Shown: piece by piece, positions 15,770-24,375 of the stretch
Numbering within the stretch: position 1 is the stretch's first letter
How the letters are laid out: each line of letters starts with the position of its first letter
Assembly (NCBI RefSeq): GCF_900110125.1
Contig: NZ_FOCN01000012.1
Coordinates: 1 to 64,000, forward strand
Source of the DNA: Cryobacterium luteum
GTDB lineage: Bacteria > Actinomycetota > Actinomycetes > Actinomycetales > Microbacteriaceae
DNA: 64,000 nucleotides
Direction of reading: 5' to 3'
Notes under the pieces: model-generated
What the model was told of the DNA's origin: nothing
Seen by the model: only the letters and a program-made list of their open reading frames with translations
Database searches by the model: none
Program-made: the position numbers and the translations under genes

Positions 15770-17037
15770 CGGTTTCCGGGCCGACGCACCCGTCGGCGAG
15801 CACTCCGGCACCCGCCGACACGGTCGCCGGGCTTCTGGCCGAGATCAGCCGGGTCGGCGCCGATACGCACCGCGGCGGCTACTCCCGGCCGGTTTTCTCC
15901 ACCGCCGAACTCGACCTGCGCGCCTGGTTCCTCGCCCACGCAGCCAAACGCGGACTCGACGTGGAGACGGACCGAAACGGGGTCATCTGGGCCTGGTGGC
16001 ACACCCCGGTGGGCGGCACCGCCAACGCCGTCGTCACCGGCAGCCACCTCGACTCTGTCCCCGGCGGCGGCGCCTTCGACGGCCCGCTCGGGGTCGCCTC
16101 CGCGCTCGTCGCCCTGGATTTTCTGCAGGCCGAGGGCCTTCGCCCCGAACGCCCGCTCGCCATCGCGGTGTTCCCCGAGGAAGAAGGGTCACGATTCGGC
16201 GTGGCCTGCCTCGGTACCCGCGTGCTCACGGGCGCGATCGACGTCAACCTGGCCCGCGGCCTGCGCGACCAGAACGGTGACACCTTCGCCGAGGTGGCCG
16301 CCAGAAGCGGCTTCGACCCGACACTTCTCGGACCTGACCCCGAGGCGCTCGCCCGGATCGGCACCTTCATCGAACTGCACGTCGAGCAGGGTCGCGAGCT
16401 GATCGACCGCCACCAGGCGGTCGGCATCGGTTCGTCGATTCTCGGCCACGGTCGTTGGCGGCTGAGCGTCACCGGTCAGGGCAACCATGCCGGCACGACG
16501 CTCATGACCGACCGGCACGACCCGATGATCGCGGCGGCCGGCATCGTCATGGCCATCCGCGACACCGCCCGCGCCCAGCCGGGGGCTCGGGCCACCGTCG
16601 GCCGGCTCGAACCGGTGCCCGGAGGCACGAATGTGATCGCCTCCCGGGTCGACCTGTGGCTCGACGCACGGCACCCCGACGACGCGGTGACGGCATCCGT
16701 TGTGGCCACCATTCTGGCCGAGGCCCGCCTGATCGCGGCTGCTGAGGGCTGCACGGTGCAGCTCACCGAGGAGTCGGTCAGCCGCACGGTCAGCTTCGAC
16801 ACGGGCCTGCGCGATCACCTGAGCCTGCTGCTGCCGGATGCGCCGGTGCAGCACACCGGCGCCGGTCACGACGCGGGAATCCTCACCCAATATGTGCCGA
16901 CCGCGATGCTGTTCGTGCGGAACCCCACCGGGGTGTCGCACTCGCCCGAGGAATATGTCGAGGACGACGACGCCGAGGCCGGCGCTCTTGCCCTCGCCCG
17001 CGTGCTGGCCGACCTGTTGGTGCCCACCACCCCCTGA
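15766..17037 (+). CDS. M20-family amidohydrolase (N-carbamoyl-amino-acid/allantoate amidohydrolase type)
   Basis: A 423-residue Zn/Mn-dependent hydrolase of the HyuC/AllC group. These enzymes cleave N-carbamoyl amino acids, allantoate or ureido compounds and release ammonia. The metal-site motifs are GSHLDSVPGGGAFDGPLGV, FPEEEGSRFG and FIELHVEQG; the dimer or substrate motif GNHAGTT and the late HDAGILTQ and SHSPEEYV segments are also present. The GTG start overlaps the stop of the amine oxidase (GTGA), so the two are translationally coupled. The substrate is uncertain. In context it probably frees nitrogen from a product of the amine cluster. It ends the operon before a very strong hairpin. 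Confidence 0.85.
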   Translation: MTVSGPTHPSASTPAPADTVAGLLAEISRVGADTHRGGYSRPVFSTAELDLRAWFLAHAAKRGLDVETDRNGVIWAWWHTPVGGTANAVVTGSHLDSVPGGGAFDGPLGVASALVALDFLQAEGLRPERPLAIAVFPEEEGSRFGVACLGTRVLTGAIDVNLARGLRDQNGDTFAEVAARSGFDPTLLGPDPEALARIGTFIELHVEQGRELIDRHQAVGIGSSILGHGRWRLSVTGQGNHAGTTLMTDRHDPMIAAAGIVMAIRDTARAQPGARATVGRLEPVPGGTNVIASRVDLWLDARHPDDAVTASVVATILAEARLIAAAEGCTVQLTEESVSRTVSFDTGLRDHLSLLLPDAPVQHTGAGHDAGILTQYVPTAMLFVRNPTGVSHSPEEYVEDDDAEAGALALARVLADLLVPTTP

Positions 17038-17044
17038 TCCCACG

Positions 17045-17101
17045 CGAAAGCGGGTGAATGGTTACTTCAGGTGAGCTGAAGCAACCATTCACCCGCTTTC
17101 G
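17045..17101. terminator. Very long hairpin after the amine cluster
   Basis: Perfect 19-bp arms 17045-17063 and 17083-17101, one mismatch, then a further 6-bp stem (17065-17070 with 17076-17081) and a five-base loop. It probably acts as terminator for the operon. A stem this long is also typical of dispersed palindromes. Confidence 0.65.
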
Positions 17102-17159
17102 ACGAGCGGACAGCCGGCATCAATCGTTCGGGTTGATTGATGTCGTCAGGATTGTGGGG

Positions 17160-17414
17160 TCAGGCGGCCTGGTGTTTGCCTGCGCTCACCGCACTGGTGG
17201 AGTGGGTCCAGGCGAGCAGCTCGGCCTGGGCACGCCGACGGCTTGCGGCAGTCTGTTTGGGGGGTACCGGAACGGTCATTCGTGAGCCGGGGCAATCCTC
17301 GGTGGAGTTGGCCAGGGAGTGGTAGGTCGCGAACCGGGTATCGGACGTGATCCACACCATTTGCTGGCATTCTGGGCACTCTGTCTGCAACATTTTCACG
17401 ATTGTCCGTTCCAT
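17160..17414 (-). CDS. Small protein with a Cys-rich motif
   Basis: An 84-residue frame that I do not recognise as a named family. It has CPECQQMVW near residues 13-21, a possible half zinc-binding motif, then Tyr and His residues (FATYHSLAN) and a Cys in EDCPGSRM, followed by a basic, Ala-rich tail. It lies alone between the long hairpin and the gamma-glutamyltransferase gene and has no clear ribosome site. An ATG seven codons in is an alternative start. The patterned cysteines argue for a real gene. Confidence 0.5.
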   Translation of the reverse strand: MERTIVKMLQTECPECQQMVWITSDTRFATYHSLANSTEDCPGSRMTVPVPPKQTAASRRRAQAELLAWTHSTSAVSAGKHQAA

Positions 17415-17529
17415 CGCCGACTCGGGTTATCGGTTCGATAGCTCCAACCTAGTGGGGATAGACAGGTCGATGTCCTCCCCCGTCGTGGGGACAGCAGTAA
17501 ACCCGAAACGGTGCTATTTTGCTGCGGGG

Positions 17530-19395
17530 TCAACGACCGGCGGCGTACCCCTGGGCCCCGCGGGGGTTGGCCGCAGCCTGCAGCAGCCCGCTCTGCGGGT
17601 CGCGGGTGACGGCCGAGATGCGGCCGAGCGCCCAGTCACCGGCCCGGGTGATTCGGTGGCCGCGCTGCTCGAGTTCGGCGATGACCGGCTCGCCCAGACG
17701 GTCCTCCACGACGGCGCCGCCGGGCTCCCAGGTGCGCGGCCAGAACGAGCCCGCAAATGAGGTGCTGTGAAAGGCGGGCGCATCGATCGCCTGCTGTGGG
17801 GTGTAGCCGCCGACGATCGTGCGCAGCAGGTAGAGCAATTGCCACTGGTCCTGCTGGTCGCCGCCGGGGGAGCCGAGCGCCGTCACCGCCTGCCCGTCCT
17901 TGAGCACGAGGGTGGGGGTGAGGGTGGTGCGCGGACGCTTGCCGCCGGCCAGGACTGAGGGGGCCCCGGGTTCCAGCCAGGTCATCTGCAGGCGGGAGCC
18001 GAGGCAGAATCCCAGCTCGGGAATGGTCGGTGACGACTGCAGCCAGCCGCCTGACGGTGTCGCGGAGATCATGTTGCCCCAGCGGTCGACAACGTCGATA
18101 TGGCAGGTGTCGCCGCGCAGTTCACCGGTCGAGAGCGTTTCGGCCTCGGCCTCGGCATGTGCGGCGCGAATCGGCGCGGCGACCGTCGGTTCACCGACCG
18201 CAGCGGATGCCGCAGCCCCCTGCTTCGCCAGCGCCTCCGTCGTGTACGCGGTGCGCAGGATCGGCAGGTACGGGGTGTGGCCTGGCACGACGCCGGGCCG
18301 CAACTCCCATGAGGCCTGCTCGGTGATGAGCGCCCGCCGGATGGCCGCGTACTCGGCCGACAACAGGTATTCCAACGGCACGTCGGCGTCGCCGTAGTAC
18401 GCTTCCCGGTCGGCGATGGCGAGTTTCTGAGCCTCGAGGATGGTGTGCGCGCCGAGCGCGGTCGACGGGTCCAGCTCAGCGTCGCTGAACCCGTCCAGAA
18501 TCATCAGGGTCTGCAACAGCGCCGGTCCCTGGCCCCAGGCGCCGGTCTTGGCGATCGTGTGGCCGCGAAATATCACGGTCGTAGCCTCCTCGATGCTCGC
18601 TTCGAACCCGGCGAGATCGGCCAGGGTCATCACACCGGCATGGTCGGTGCCCGAGGAATGCCGGTGGGGTGTGCGTGCGAAATCAACGATGGCGCGGGCC
18701 ACGAACCCCTCCCGCCATTCCCGCCGAACGGCGTCAATGCGCCCCTCCCGGGTGGCGGCGGCCGATTCCGCGCCCACCGCGAGCAGGCGCTCGAGGCTTC
18801 TCGCCCACGCCGCATTGGTCACGAGCGAGCCCGCCTCGGGAAGGTGCCCATCCGGCATCCACTGCGCGGCCGAGGTCGGCCAGTGCTCGGCGAACAGCGT
18901 CGAAACCGCCGCGATCGTCGCGACGACCCGACCGAGAATCGGATGACCGTCGCGCGCGTACCCGAGGGCGAAGCCGAGCACCTCCGGCAGCTCCCAGGTG
19001 CCGTGATCGCGCAGCAGCACGAGCCAGGCGTCGACGGCGCCGGGGACGGCCGCAGCGAGTACGCCCGATCCGGGAACCAGGTCGAGGCCCTCCGACCGGT
19101 AGTGCTCGATGGTGGCCGCCTGCGGGGCCGGGCCCTGCCCCATCAGCACGCGCGGGGCATCCGGTTCACTCGCCGTGACGAAGACGCCGGTCAGGTCGCC
19201 GCCTGGCCCGTTCAGGTGCGGTTCCACGACGTGCAGCACGAAGGCGCCGGCCACTGCGGCGTCGAACGCGTTGCCGCCTTGCTCGAGCACGGCCTGGGCG
19301 CACGCAGTGGCGAGCCAGTGCGTCGAGGCAGTCATGCCGAAGGTTCCCTGCAGGGTCGGACGGGTGGTGAAAGCGTTCGGGGCGGTATAAGTCAC
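17530..19395 (-). CDS. ggt: Gamma-glutamyltransferase family protein
   Basis: A 621-residue Ntn-hydrolase that cuts gamma-glutamyl bonds in glutathione-like or gamma-glutamyl-amide compounds. The precursor should self-cleave before the Thr in GDTCHIDVVD, which becomes the nucleophile of the small subunit. Downstream PSGGWLQSS and SPGGDQQDQWQ correspond to the Gly-Gly oxyanion and substrate loops. The N-terminal QAVLEQGGNAFDAAVAGAF and PHLNGPGGDL are typical of the large subunit. No secretion signal is evident, unlike many periplasmic GGTs. It faces the amine cluster, which also handles gamma-glutamyl compounds, so a joint role is possible but it has its own strand and promoter. Confidence 0.87.
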   Translation of the reverse strand: MTYTAPNAFTTRPTLQGTFGMTASTHWLATACAQAVLEQGGNAFDAAVAGAFVLHVVEPHLNGPGGDLTGVFVTASEPDAPRVLMGQGPAPQAATIEHYRSEGLDLVPGSGVLAAAVPGAVDAWLVLLRDHGTWELPEVLGFALGYARDGHPILGRVVATIAAVSTLFAEHWPTSAAQWMPDGHLPEAGSLVTNAAWARSLERLLAVGAESAAATREGRIDAVRREWREGFVARAIVDFARTPHRHSSGTDHAGVMTLADLAGFEASIEEATTVIFRGHTIAKTGAWGQGPALLQTLMILDGFSDAELDPSTALGAHTILEAQKLAIADREAYYGDADVPLEYLLSAEYAAIRRALITEQASWELRPGVVPGHTPYLPILRTAYTTEALAKQGAAASAAVGEPTVAAPIRAAHAEAEAETLSTGELRGDTCHIDVVDRWGNMISATPSGGWLQSSPTIPELGFCLGSRLQMTWLEPGAPSVLAGGKRPRTTLTPTLVLKDGQAVTALGSPGGDQQDQWQLLYLLRTIVGGYTPQQAIDAPAFHSTSFAGSFWPRTWEPGGAVVEDRLGEPVIAELEQRGHRITRAGDWALGRISAVTRDPQSGLLQAAANPRGAQGYAAGR

Positions 19396-19485
19396 TCGTC
19401 TAGCCTCGCACGAGGCCTGGAGAAAAGTTGCGGGTGCGTCGGGGGAAAATCGTGCAATGATCAGGCCAACAGGCAGGAGCCACCG

Positions 19486-20328
19486 GTGAGCAACCCGTCA
19501 ACTGGCCGATCCGATCGGCTGCGCCAGATCGTGGTGATCAGCAGCGCGACCTTCGCCGTGATCGGAGCGTTCGTGGGGTCGGGCGCCGCGGGGGGAATAC
19601 CCATCAATGAGGCGTCCGGCGGTGCGCTCGCCGCCGACGCCACCCTGATCGCACCGGGTGGGCCGGCCTTCGCCATCTGGACCCCGATTTACCTCGGTTT
19701 GGTCGGCTACGCCGTGTGGCAGGCACTGCCAGCCCAGAAGGCGGATGCCCGCCAGCGGCGGCTCGGCTATCCGATCGCGCTGTCCCTGGTTCTGAACGCT
19801 TTCTGGATTCTCAGCGTGCAGTTCGACCTTCTCCCGCTGAGCGTGCCCGTCATCGTCGCCCTGCTCCTGGTGCTGGTGGGATTTTTTCGACTGCTGTGCC
19901 GGTCGCCGCCCAGAAATCTCATCGAGGCGATCCTGGTCGACGGAACGATGGGGCTGTACCTGGGCTGGGTCAGTGTTGCGACCGCGGCGAATATTGCGGC
20001 CGTGCTCGTGACGGCCGGTTTTACCGGGTTCGGTCTGGATCCGGATCTCTGGGGTGCACTCGTGATCGCGCTGGCCGGTCTGGTCGGTGTCGGTCTTGCC
20101 GTCTATGGCCGGGGACGATGGGCACCAACGGTGGCGCTCGTCTGGGGTCTCGCCTGGGTGGCGGTGGCTCGGCTCACCGGCTCGGCCCTGTCAACTCCCA
20201 CCGCGGTCGCGGCGATTGTCGCCGTGATCGTGATCGTGATCGTGATCGTGGTCGTCGCAGTCACCATCCGTGCACGCGGGCGGCGGGGCTCGAACTCGAC
20301 ATCTGGAGAGACTCAGCATGAACATTGA
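19486..20328 (+). CDS. TspO/MBR-like tryptophan-rich membrane protein
   Basis: A 280-residue membrane protein with about seven hydrophobic segments, rich in Trp (FAIWTPIYLGLVGYAVW, LNAFWILSVQF, GLYLGWVSVAT, LVWGLAWVAV). The layout resembles actinobacterial tryptophan-rich sensory/TspO-like proteins; ligand and role are unknown. The GTG at 19486 has GGCAGGAGC upstream, while longer frames overlap the antisense ggt gene. The last membrane segment is coded by a hexamer repeat and reads as alternating Val and Ile. The next gene starts inside its 3' end. Confidence 0.7.
   Translation: MSNPSTGRSDRLRQIVVISSATFAVIGAFVGSGAAGGIPINEASGGALAADATLIAPGGPAFAIWTPIYLGLVGYAVWQALPAQKADARQRRLGYPIALSLVLNAFWILSVQFDLLPLSVPVIVALLLVLVGFFRLLCRSPPRNLIEAILVDGTMGLYLGWVSVATAANIAAVLVTAGFTGFGLDPDLWGALVIALAGLVGVGLAVYGRGRWAPTVALVWGLAWVAVARLTGSALSTPTAVAAIVAVIVIVIVIVVVAVTIRARGRRGSNSTSGETQHEH
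20224..20253 (+). repeat. Hexamer tandem repeat in a membrane segment
   Basis: Four perfect GTGATC units (20224-20247) and a fifth altered one code for alternating Val and Ile in the last membrane helix of the TspO-like protein. Confidence 0.8.
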
Positions 20329-20824
20329 TTGGGAATTCAACGGCCTGCCACTGCACGTTCTGATCGTGCACGCCGTAGTGATCGTCGTGCCGCTGGCGGC
20401 CCTGTGCGCGGTGCTCACCGCCTTCTGGCCGGCGGCTCGGAGGAGGCTGGGCGTTGTGACGCCCCTCGTAGCCCTCGCCGCGCTCGTGCTGGTTCCGATG
20501 GCAGTGCAGGCGGGCGAGTGGTTGCAGTCGCGCCTCGTCAACGTCACCCCGCTGCTCGGCACGCACACGTCGCTCGGTAAGACGATGCTCCCGTGGGTGA
20601 TCGTGCTGTTCCTCGCCGCCGCACTGCAGTGGTTCTGGTACCGCTATGTTGAAGCTGAGGGTGCCCGTTTCTCATCCGCTGTGCCGAGCCACAGGGGGCG
20701 CCTCGTGGCGACCATCGTGCTCGACCTGGTCATTCTGGCCGGCGCGATCGGTTCAGTCGTGTTGGTCGCGCTCATCGGGGAGTCGGGGTCGCGAGCCGTG
20801 TGGACCGGCCTGTTCACCTCGTGA
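20318..20824 (+). CDS. DUF2231-like four-helix membrane protein
   Basis: A 168-residue membrane protein with four predicted helices. It opens with FNGLPLHVLIVHAVVIVVPLAA, the LPxHxxxVHxPIG-like start of DUF2231 proteins, whose two His residues are suggestive of metal or haem binding. The ATG at 20318 follows GGAGAG and lies 11 bases inside the upstream TspO-like gene, so the two are probably co-translated. Function is unknown. A strong terminator follows immediately. Confidence 0.72.
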   Translation: MNIDWEFNGLPLHVLIVHAVVIVVPLAALCAVLTAFWPAARRRLGVVTPLVALAALVLVPMAVQAGEWLQSRLVNVTPLLGTHTSLGKTMLPWVIVLFLAAALQWFWYRYVEAEGARFSSAVPSHRGRLVATIVLDLVILAGAIGSVVLVALIGESGSRAVWTGLFTS

Positions 20825-20828
20825 AAAA

Positions 20829-20856
20829 GGGGTGCCGCAGCACAGCGCGGCACCCC
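20829..20856. terminator. Bidirectional terminator
   Basis: Perfect 10-bp arms 20829-20838 and 20847-20856 with an eight-base loop, A residues before and T residues after. It sits between convergent genes and fits intrinsic termination from both sides. Confidence 0.8.
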
Positions 20857-20876
20857 GTTTCATGTGATGGCCTGGT

Positions 20877-21821
20877 TCAGGCGCGCTTTCGAGGCGGCTG
20901 CGGCTTCTGCACGGCCAGTTCGCCGCCGACGCGACCGCCGAACGGGCGGCCGTGGTCGGCGAACTCCTCGCGGAAGTAGCCCATGCGCCACGGGCCCATT
21001 TCGAGCCGCGAACCGGTGCGCAGAATCTGCCCGTTGCCGATGCTGCGGCCGTCTTCGGTGGGCCGGGAACTGCCGGCCACCTCGCCGATCGCGAACAGTC
21101 GGTACTCGTCGTTCTCGTCGTGGCGAATCTCGGCGTGCAGGGGCTTCAACCCGGGCAGTTGCAGGTCGGCTTCTGGCGACGAGCCAATCGTGGTCGTGCC
21201 AGGCAACAGGTTGAATTCCCGGGGCATCTGCCCATTCCAGTTTTCCGACCCCACGACGAAGATGAGGCGCGGTCGGCCACTTCCCGGCGTGTAGTGCGTC
21301 GTGGTGACCTTGCGCCGACTGCGCCGGTCGAAGGTCGGTGCGAGCGGAAACACGGTCGACGGCGGAAGCGGAATGGCCACCGGCATCCGTGCCTGCCCGC
21401 GCAGGCGGGCCTGCACGAGCGGACCGAGCGCGTTTCGCGCTCCGAGAACGATGTGCGGCGACCGCGTCACAAGCCGCTGTGTGACGGATGCCTGCACGTC
21501 ACCCAGGCGGGCGATCAGCCCGACCGGTCCGGTGATGGACACGGTCAGTTTTCGGGCAGCCAGCTCCGCGGCCAGTGCCCGCAACGGTTCCAGATTGAGT
21601 GCACGGCCCTGCACGAACATTTCCGGGTTGCTCGTATAGATGGTCACGTCGGTTCCGTCCGCCGTGATCGTGCCCTGCATCGTGTCGGTGGGCCCAAAGG
21701 TGTCCCCGGTGGAACCGTCAGAGGAGCCCTCGGACGTGACCGTTGGTTCCTCCAGTGAGAACGCCAGGTCGATGTGCAGGCCGAAGCGAGAAGGCGTGGG
21801 CATGCTCGCGGAGGAGCTCAT
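20877..21821 (-). CDS. FHA-domain protein
   Basis: A 314-residue protein whose C-terminal half has a forkhead-associated domain that should bind phosphothreonine peptides. TTTIGSSPEADLQLPGL is the first signature and LHAEIRHDENDEYRLF the second, at about residues 210-250. The N-terminal half has a beta-rich, Thr-rich region of unknown fold (TMQGTITADGTDVTIYTSNPEMF). There is no signal peptide. The ATG at 21821 lies two bases after the stop of the small gene upstream, so the two form an operon. FHA proteins usually act with Ser/Thr kinases; none is in this window. Confidence 0.8.
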   Translation of the reverse strand: MSSSASMPTPSRFGLHIDLAFSLEEPTVTSEGSSDGSTGDTFGPTDTMQGTITADGTDVTIYTSNPEMFVQGRALNLEPLRALAAELAARKLTVSITGPVGLIARLGDVQASVTQRLVTRSPHIVLGARNALGPLVQARLRGQARMPVAIPLPPSTVFPLAPTFDRRSRRKVTTTHYTPGSGRPRLIFVVGSENWNGQMPREFNLLPGTTTIGSSPEADLQLPGLKPLHAEIRHDENDEYRLFAIGEVAGSSRPTEDGRSIGNGQILRTGSRLEMGPWRMGYFREEFADHGRPFGGRVGGELAVQKPQPPRKRA

Positions 21822-21823
21822 GG

Positions 21824-22096
21824 TTAGCCGCGGAACGGATCGGAGCCGAGGGATTTCTCGTCGCTCGTGGTGACGCGCAGAGTGCCGTTGAGCTTCCACA
21901 CGGCGCGGGGTGCATCGGGTCCGATATCGCGGGGAACCTCGACGACCATGTCGATGAAGCTGTAGTTGATGGCGGCGCCCTTGCCGGTGAGATACGACCA
22001 CATCTCCTGGCCGAGATCGGCCCAATCCTTGATGGTGTGCGCTTCCTCGCTGGCGCTGGTTTCGACGTTTCCCAGGTAAGTCTGTCGTTCGGTCAC
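21824..22096 (-). CDS. Small conserved-looking protein next to the FHA gene
   Basis: A 90-residue acidic protein I do not recognise. It has SASEEAHTIKDWADLGQEMW, then GAAINYSFIDMVVEVPRDIG and a C-terminal WKLNGTLRVTT strand. No membrane segment or cysteine cluster is seen. I use the GTG at 22096 because GGAGAAGGA lies at the proper distance; an upstream GTG at 22117 lacks such a site. Its near overlap with the FHA gene implies a common role, possibly a partner or target of that protein. Confidence 0.65.
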   Translation of the reverse strand: MTERQTYLGNVETSASEEAHTIKDWADLGQEMWSYLTGKGAAINYSFIDMVVEVPRDIGPDAPRAVWKLNGTLRVTTSDEKSLGSDPFRG

Positions 22097-22249
22097 AGTA
22101 GAGTCCTTCTCCGTCACGCGCAGGGGTATTCTCGGGGATTTCAGGAAGATTCCCCCGATCGGATTCGCACCCGGATGGATGCCCGCCGATCTGCCTAGCT
22201 TAGGTACCCAGTTGCGACTGGTAAAGACCTTTACCGAACTGCGCGGCGA

Positions 22250-22528
22250 CTATTCGGCGTCGAGGTCGGTTTCCAGAATCTTGACGAGCGAGTCGAGGGC
22301 CTCATCGGCGCCCTCTCCGTCGGCCCGCAGCACAACGGTGTCGCCGTTGGAGGCGCCGAGGCTCATGATCGAGAGGATGCTCGACGCATCCATGGCGTCC
22401 TCGGCGGGTTCGCCGGCCAGGGCGATGGTGACTTCGAGCGGCAGCTCGCCGACGGCGGCGACGAAAATACCGGCGGGACGGGCGTGCAGGCCGACGCGGC
22501 TGGCGATGACGGCGGTTCGTTCAGACAT
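22250..22528 (-). CDS. ptsH: Phosphocarrier protein HPr
   Basis: A 92-residue HPr, the small phosphocarrier of the sugar phosphotransferase system. It receives phosphate from enzyme I on the His of VGLHARPAG (about residue 15) and passes it to enzyme IIA. The region of the regulatory serine is ASSILSIMSLGASNGD. GGAGG lies just ahead of the ATG. It is the last gene of the fructose PTS run, 41 bases after ptsI, so HPr and enzyme I are made with the fructose permease here. Confidence 0.93.
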   Translation of the reverse strand: MSERTAVIASRVGLHARPAGIFVAAVGELPLEVTIALAGEPAEDAMDASSILSIMSLGASNGDTVVLRADGEGADEALDSLVKILETDLDAE

Positions 22529-22569
22529 GGGATCCTCCAGGGTGGGCAGAGCGGATGCGGGATGGCCGG

Positions 22570-24300
22570 TTACAAACCCAGCGTATTGAGTATGGGGAGT
22601 TTTTCGCGAACGAGGCGGCGGGCATCCGTTGCTGAATGCGCGGTCAGGGCCAGCGCGGCGAGTTGCTGCGCTTCGGGGAGAGTGACGCTGGCCAGTACGG
22701 CGGCGACGGCGGAGAGCGCCCGGGCGGTCATCGACAGCGTCGAGACGCCGAGGCCGACCAGCACGACCGCGAGGGCCGGGTCGGCCGCGGCCTCGCCGCA
22801 GACGCCGACCGGCTTGTCGTGGCCCTCGTCGCGTGACCCGGCCACGGTCAGCCGAATCAGCTGCAGCACGGCGGGCTGCCACGGCGTGTTCAGAGCCGCG
22901 AGCGGGCCGAGCTGGCGGTCGGCCGCCATGGCGTACTGGGTGAGGTCGTTGGTGCCGAGGCTGACGAAGTTTACGTGTTCGAGAATGCTCGCCGCCGTCA
23001 GCGCGGCCGAGGGAACCTCGACCATGACGCCGGGCGTTGTGAGCCCAGCGGCGGCGCAGAGCCCGGCGAAGTGCTTCGCCTCCTCGGCGGTCGAGATCAT
23101 CGGGGCCATCACCCAGACCTGGGCTTCGGTGCCGTCGGCGGCCTGCGCGATGGCTTCGAGCTGGCGCTCGAGCACACCGGGGGAGGTGAAATCGGTGCGG
23201 TAACCGCGCACACCGAGGGCCGGGTTCGGCTCGGAGGCATCCGTCAGGAACGGCAGCGGCTTGTCGGCGCCGGCGTCGAGGGTGCGCACGACGACCTTCT
23301 TGCCGGGAAAAGCGTCGAACACGCCGCGGTACGCCTCGACCTGTTCGGCAATGGTGGGCTCCGTGTCACGTTCGAGAAAGCAGAACTCGGTGCGCAGCAG
23401 CCCGACACCCTGGGCGCCGGCCGCTGCGGCTTTCACCGCATCCTTGGCACCGCCCACGTTGGAGAGCAAAGGAACGAGGTGGCCGTCTTTCAGCCGCCCG
23501 GTGCCGTCGAACACGGCGAGGGCCGCAGTCGTTGTCTCCCACGCCTTGGCGAGGGCGAACTCGTCGGCGCCAGGGTCGACCCGAACGGTTCCGGCAGCCC
23601 CGTCGACGAAAACGAGGGTGCCGTCGGTGAGGCCGTCAACCCCGGCGGCGGCGACCACGGCCGGCAAACCGAGGGCACGAGCGATAATGGCCGTGTGTGA
23701 CTGCGGTCCGCCGCTCGACGTGACGAGAGCGAGCACCTTGGCCGGGTCGAGGGTGGCGGTATCGGCCGGGGCGAGGTCCTCGCCGACCAGAATGAACGGG
23801 GTGTCGGAATAGGGGATGCCGGGGGCCGGAACGCCGCGCAGCTCGGCGACGATGCGGCCGCGCACGTCGAGCACGTCGGTCGCGCGCTCGGCCATGTAGC
23901 CGCCGAGGTTGTGCAGCATCTCAGCCACCGACGCCGCTGCGTCCCAGATGGCCCGCTCGGCGGAGGCTCCGTTGGTGATGAGCTTGACGGCGGCCTTGAC
24001 CAGCATCGGGTCGTTCGCCATCAGGGCCGTGGCCTCGAGCACCTCCCGACCGGCGCCCGAGGCGCCGGCCGAGCGGGCCGTGAGGTTGGTCTGCACGGCT
24101 TTGGCAGCGGTGCGCAGTGCAGCGGATGCGTCGTCCGGTGCGGTGCCCTCGGCCAGTCGCTCACCCACCGCGGGCTCGCGGACGGGTTTGGGCATCAACA
24201 GGATCGAGCCGATGATGCGACCGGGGCTGACGCCGACTCCGGCGAAGGTGCGGCCGGTTTCAGCCTGGTCGGTACTGGCCTTGCCTGACAGCGTCTGCAC
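22570..24300 (-). CDS. ptsI: PTS enzyme I (PEP-protein phosphotransferase)
   Basis: A 576-residue enzyme I, which takes phosphate from PEP onto the active-site His in SSGGPQSHTAIIARALGLP and passes it to HPr. The PEP-binding C-terminal half shows LLRTEFCFLERD, VVVRTLDAGADKPLPF, GVRGYR and SLGTNDLTQYAMAADR, and the late Cys lies in VGVCGEAAADP. The start is GTG with GGAA upstream. The length is normal for the family. It follows fruA by 75 bases and precedes ptsH. Confidence 0.93.
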   Translation of the reverse strand: MQTLSGKASTDQAETGRTFAGVGVSPGRIIGSILLMPKPVREPAVGERLAEGTAPDDASAALRTAAKAVQTNLTARSAGASGAGREVLEATALMANDPMLVKAAVKLITNGASAERAIWDAAASVAEMLHNLGGYMAERATDVLDVRGRIVAELRGVPAPGIPYSDTPFILVGEDLAPADTATLDPAKVLALVTSSGGPQSHTAIIARALGLPAVVAAAGVDGLTDGTLVFVDGAAGTVRVDPGADEFALAKAWETTTAALAVFDGTGRLKDGHLVPLLSNVGGAKDAVKAAAAGAQGVGLLRTEFCFLERDTEPTIAEQVEAYRGVFDAFPGKKVVVRTLDAGADKPLPFLTDASEPNPALGVRGYRTDFTSPGVLERQLEAIAQAADGTEAQVWVMAPMISTAEEAKHFAGLCAAAGLTTPGVMVEVPSAALTAASILEHVNFVSLGTNDLTQYAMAADRQLGPLAALNTPWQPAVLQLIRLTVAGSRDEGHDKPVGVCGEAAADPALAVVLVGLGVSTLSMTARALSAVAAVLASVTLPEAQQLAALALTAHSATDARRLVREKLPILNTLGL

Positions 24301-24375
24301 GATCGTTCTCGATTCCTTTATTCCCAGCGTTCGGCTGGCGTCACTGTACTGCGGAACTGCGGTGCTGGTCTCGGA

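Noticed and set aside
18445-19485. Long N-terminal extension of the TspO-like gene
   Set aside because: The extension lies antisense to ggt. A GTG with a good ribosome site at 19486 gives a normal membrane protein start.
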